The translations under genes and the position numbers were made by a program. Source: Bdellovibrionales bacterium (lineage in GTDB: Bacteria; Bdellovibrionota; Bdellovibrionia; Bdellovibrionales; UBA1609). Taken from it: a stretch of DNA of 7,465 nucleotides. Under the pieces are notes generated by a model that saw only the letters and a program-made list of their open reading frames with translations, was not told the origin of the DNA and made no database searches. Positions within the stretch are counted from its first letter, which is position 1. Every line of letters begins with the position of its first letter. Positions 5,862-7,465 of this stretch are shown one piece after another. The stretch is taken from the NCBI GenBank assembly GCA_026648125.1, contig JAPKGD010000078.1, positions 1 to 7,465 of the forward strand. The letters are read 5' to 3'.

Positions 5862-7465
5862 ATGATGGATCGCGATGCGTCGATTTGGCTCGTAAAATCG
5901 AGTGGCCGAGTTATCGGCCCTTATTCCCAAAACGAAATTGTGGAGATGATCCGCACGAAGGATATCGTTGTAATTGACGAAGTCTGTGAACCCGTTCGAC
6001 GCTGGCAGATTTTACGAGATCATCCTGCCTTTGAGGAAATCATTGAAGAGCTTCGTCGCGCCGCTCATACGGGAGATGATGCGATTACGCAAGTGGCGAG
6101 TTTTACCGGAAGTCTCACTGAAACGATGGATGCCCATGCTGACGAAATCACTGACGACATTGCCGAGTTTCAGGCGGCGCTAAAAGAAATTGTCATTGAC
6201 CGTCCATCCGGTCCGCCAACGCCAATGGGAGGACAAGGGCAAGCGAGATTTCAAGCCGCCTCTACAATCAATGAAGAGAGGGTTAAAAAGGAGGCTGAGA
6301 AATCATCGCGTTGGATGTGGGTGATTACATTCCTTACCCTTTTCGGAGTTTCTCTAACCTGGGGAATTAAGCGATTCACTGGTGGATCTGGAAAGCAAGG
6401 GGCTGCAAGAGATCAAGTCGCTTATGGTTTAGCTGCCTTTGAAGACGGGGACTTTAACGAAAGCTTTGTGGCATTAAAGAGAGCCTATGCTCAGAACAGT
6501 AACAAAAAAGAGATCTGGTTTCCTCTGGGACTTTTGCTGGTCAATCTGGAGGGGCAAACGGTTGAGGGGCAGCGGCTATTTAGGAAAGTAATTGATTTAG
6601 GCGTGGAATCTTCCAATGGCTGGACCGCACTCGGACTCGCGCAACTTACGGATGGAGATTTTAAAGCAGCAGAAGAAAGTCTTCGGCGCGCTCTTAGCCA
6701 AGACCGCTTAAATGTTGCTGCGAAAATTAATAGCGGTGTCGTCGCCTTGTTGAAAAAGGACTATCCTCTTGCTCGGAAGATTTTCAAAGAAGCATTAACT
6801 ATGGATACTCCCGAGGCGAGTGCCTATATCCAGTTCGTGAATACCTTGGTGTACATTTGGCGATCAGAAAATGACAAAGCCGCACTCGTTGAGGCGGAAA
6901 GAACGCTCGATGAGTCAATCAGTAAAGTTTATCCTTATCAACAGGAGATGCGTACCGCGAGACTGTATTTAAGCCTGTTGAGCGGAAAGACGGATCAAAG
7001 TTTTCTTGAGAAGGAATTCCGGCAAATTTTGGATATGGATCCCAACCAAACTGAAGATTTTAAGCAATCACTTTTAGTGGCGAGACAAACTGCTGATTGG
7101 ACGCAGATTGGGCAATGGTGTCGTCAGCTTAAAGATGCAGCAAACGAATCGGCTTCGGTCGGAGCTTTTTGGGCGTTCTGTCTGCTCAAGCAAGGTCAAG
7201 TTCTCGCTGCGAAAGCCGCCGTAGAGAAGGCAGTCACCCAAGCTCCCCGAGACCCTTTAATTCAGGCGACGTTTGCTACAATTTTGGCGAGTGCGGGCTT
7301 TGTAGGGGAGTCGAGCGTGGCCTTGGGCCGAGCAGTAGAGCTCGATCGAAAAAAAGAATACATGTTGCCGGCACTACTCCAAGCTCGGTTTTGTGGCGAA
7401 CGAGAAGACTTTGAATGTGCGCGAACAAACTGGATGACGGTTCTTCAGGTCGACCCCAATTTGCC
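5862..7465 (+). CDS. GYF_2-like domain, single-span membrane protein with TPR repeats (3' end outside window)
   Basis: The frame is open from after the purH stop to the right edge, giving 534 codons from the ATG at 5862 without a stop. I do not recognise a named gene. Residues about 8-57 resemble a GYF_2/DUF4339 domain: W9, then GRVIGPYS ending at 22, then a helix, then a Trp at 48. An acidic linker with a Pro/Gly patch (RPSGPPTPMGG) follows. One membrane span lies at about 151-167 (WMWVITFLTLFGVSLTW). Helical TPR-like repeats then continue to the edge, clearest at about 186-219 (GLAAFEDGDFNESFVALKRA), 252-285 (ALGLAQLTDGDFKAAEESL), 286-319 (KKDYPLARKIFKEAL) and several after about 430. There is no signal peptide, so a cytoplasmic GYF_2 domain with TPRs across the membrane is possible, but flanking charges do not settle topology. 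Tandem ATGs at 5862 and 5865 follow a weak GGA ribosome site; an ATG at 5829 is an alternative. A role in protein-protein scaffolding is inference. Confidence 0.82.
   Translation, partial: MMDRDASIWLVKSSGRVIGPYSQNEIVEMIRTKDIVVIDEVCEPVRRWQILRDHPAFEEIIEELRRAAHTGDDAITQVASFTGSLTETMDAHADEITDDIAEFQAALKEIVIDRPSGPPTPMGGQGQARFQAASTINEERVKKEAEKSSRWMWVITFLTLFGVSLTWGIKRFTGGSGKQGAARDQVAYGLAAFEDGDFNESFVALKRAYAQNSNKKEIWFPLGLLLVNLEGQTVEGQRLFRKVIDLGVESSNGWTALGLAQLTDGDFKAAEESLRRALSQDRLNVAAKINSGVVALLKKDYPLARKIFKEALTMDTPEASAYIQFVNTLVYIWRSENDKAALVEAERTLDESISKVYPYQQEMRTARLYLSLLSGKTDQSFLEKEFRQILDMDPNQTEDFKQSLLVARQTADWTQIGQWCRQLKDAANESASVGAFWAFCLLKQGQVLAAKAAVEKAVTQAPRDPLIQATFATILASAGFVGESSVALGRAVELDRKKEYMLPALLQARFCGEREDFECARTNWMTVLQVDPNL

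Noticed and set aside
7169..7414. 81-codon plus-strand frame near the right edge
   Set aside because: It is an Arg/Ser-rich out-of-frame shadow of the TPR coding sequence, with no motif.
4260..7465. purH and the TPR gene share a reading frame, suggesting a read-through fusion or broken gene
   Set aside because: PurH ends at its normal family C-terminus (TGRRHF plus two residues) before the TAA, and the downstream protein starts a separate domain with its own ATG.

Overview
The window is a dense, single-strand (+) block of chromosomal housekeeping and envelope genes with almost no intergenic space. The products point to a Gram-negative (diderm) bacterium: an Mla/MCE-type lipid transporter, a C-terminal beta-rich outer-membrane-like domain on its MCE protein, alanine racemase, and nearby c-di-GMP-type signalling. 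The long MCE protein with a beta-rich tail, a GYF_2-TM-TPR protein and moderate G+C resemble deltaproteobacterial or Bdellovibrionota genomes. That assignment is an inference from protein style, not a demonstrated match.

Layout. Positions 3-164 hold the last 53 codons of a gene cut by the left edge; they read as the end of a GGDEF domain. Thirteen bases later the alanine racemase gene alr starts at a GTG (178). Then come mlaE (ABC permease), mlaF (ABC ATPase), an mlaD-like MCE gene, and purH. Each of these four starts on an ATGA that overlaps the previous gene's stop by 4 bp, giving five translationally coupled cistrons from 178 to 5786. After 75 noncoding bases, an open frame starting near 5862 runs off the right edge; it encodes an N-terminal GYF_2-like domain, one membrane span and a long TPR array.

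How the genes work together. Alr makes D-alanine for peptidoglycan. MlaE, MlaF and the MCE protein form a minimal inner-membrane lipid transporter, with no mlaA, mlaB or mlaC visible here. The MCE protein is about 2.5 times the length of E. coli MlaD. Its long helical segment and C-terminal beta-strand domain suggest it may bridge the periplasm by itself. PurH catalyses the last two steps of IMP synthesis and has no obvious link to the envelope, so its coupling to the transporter is probably growth-linked co-expression. No tRNA, rRNA, CRISPR, insertion sequence, phage gene or convincing terminator was seen. The most interesting points are the MCE protein's architecture, the unbroken chain of ATGA overlaps joining wall, lipid and purine genes, and the unfamiliar GYF_2-TM-TPR protein.
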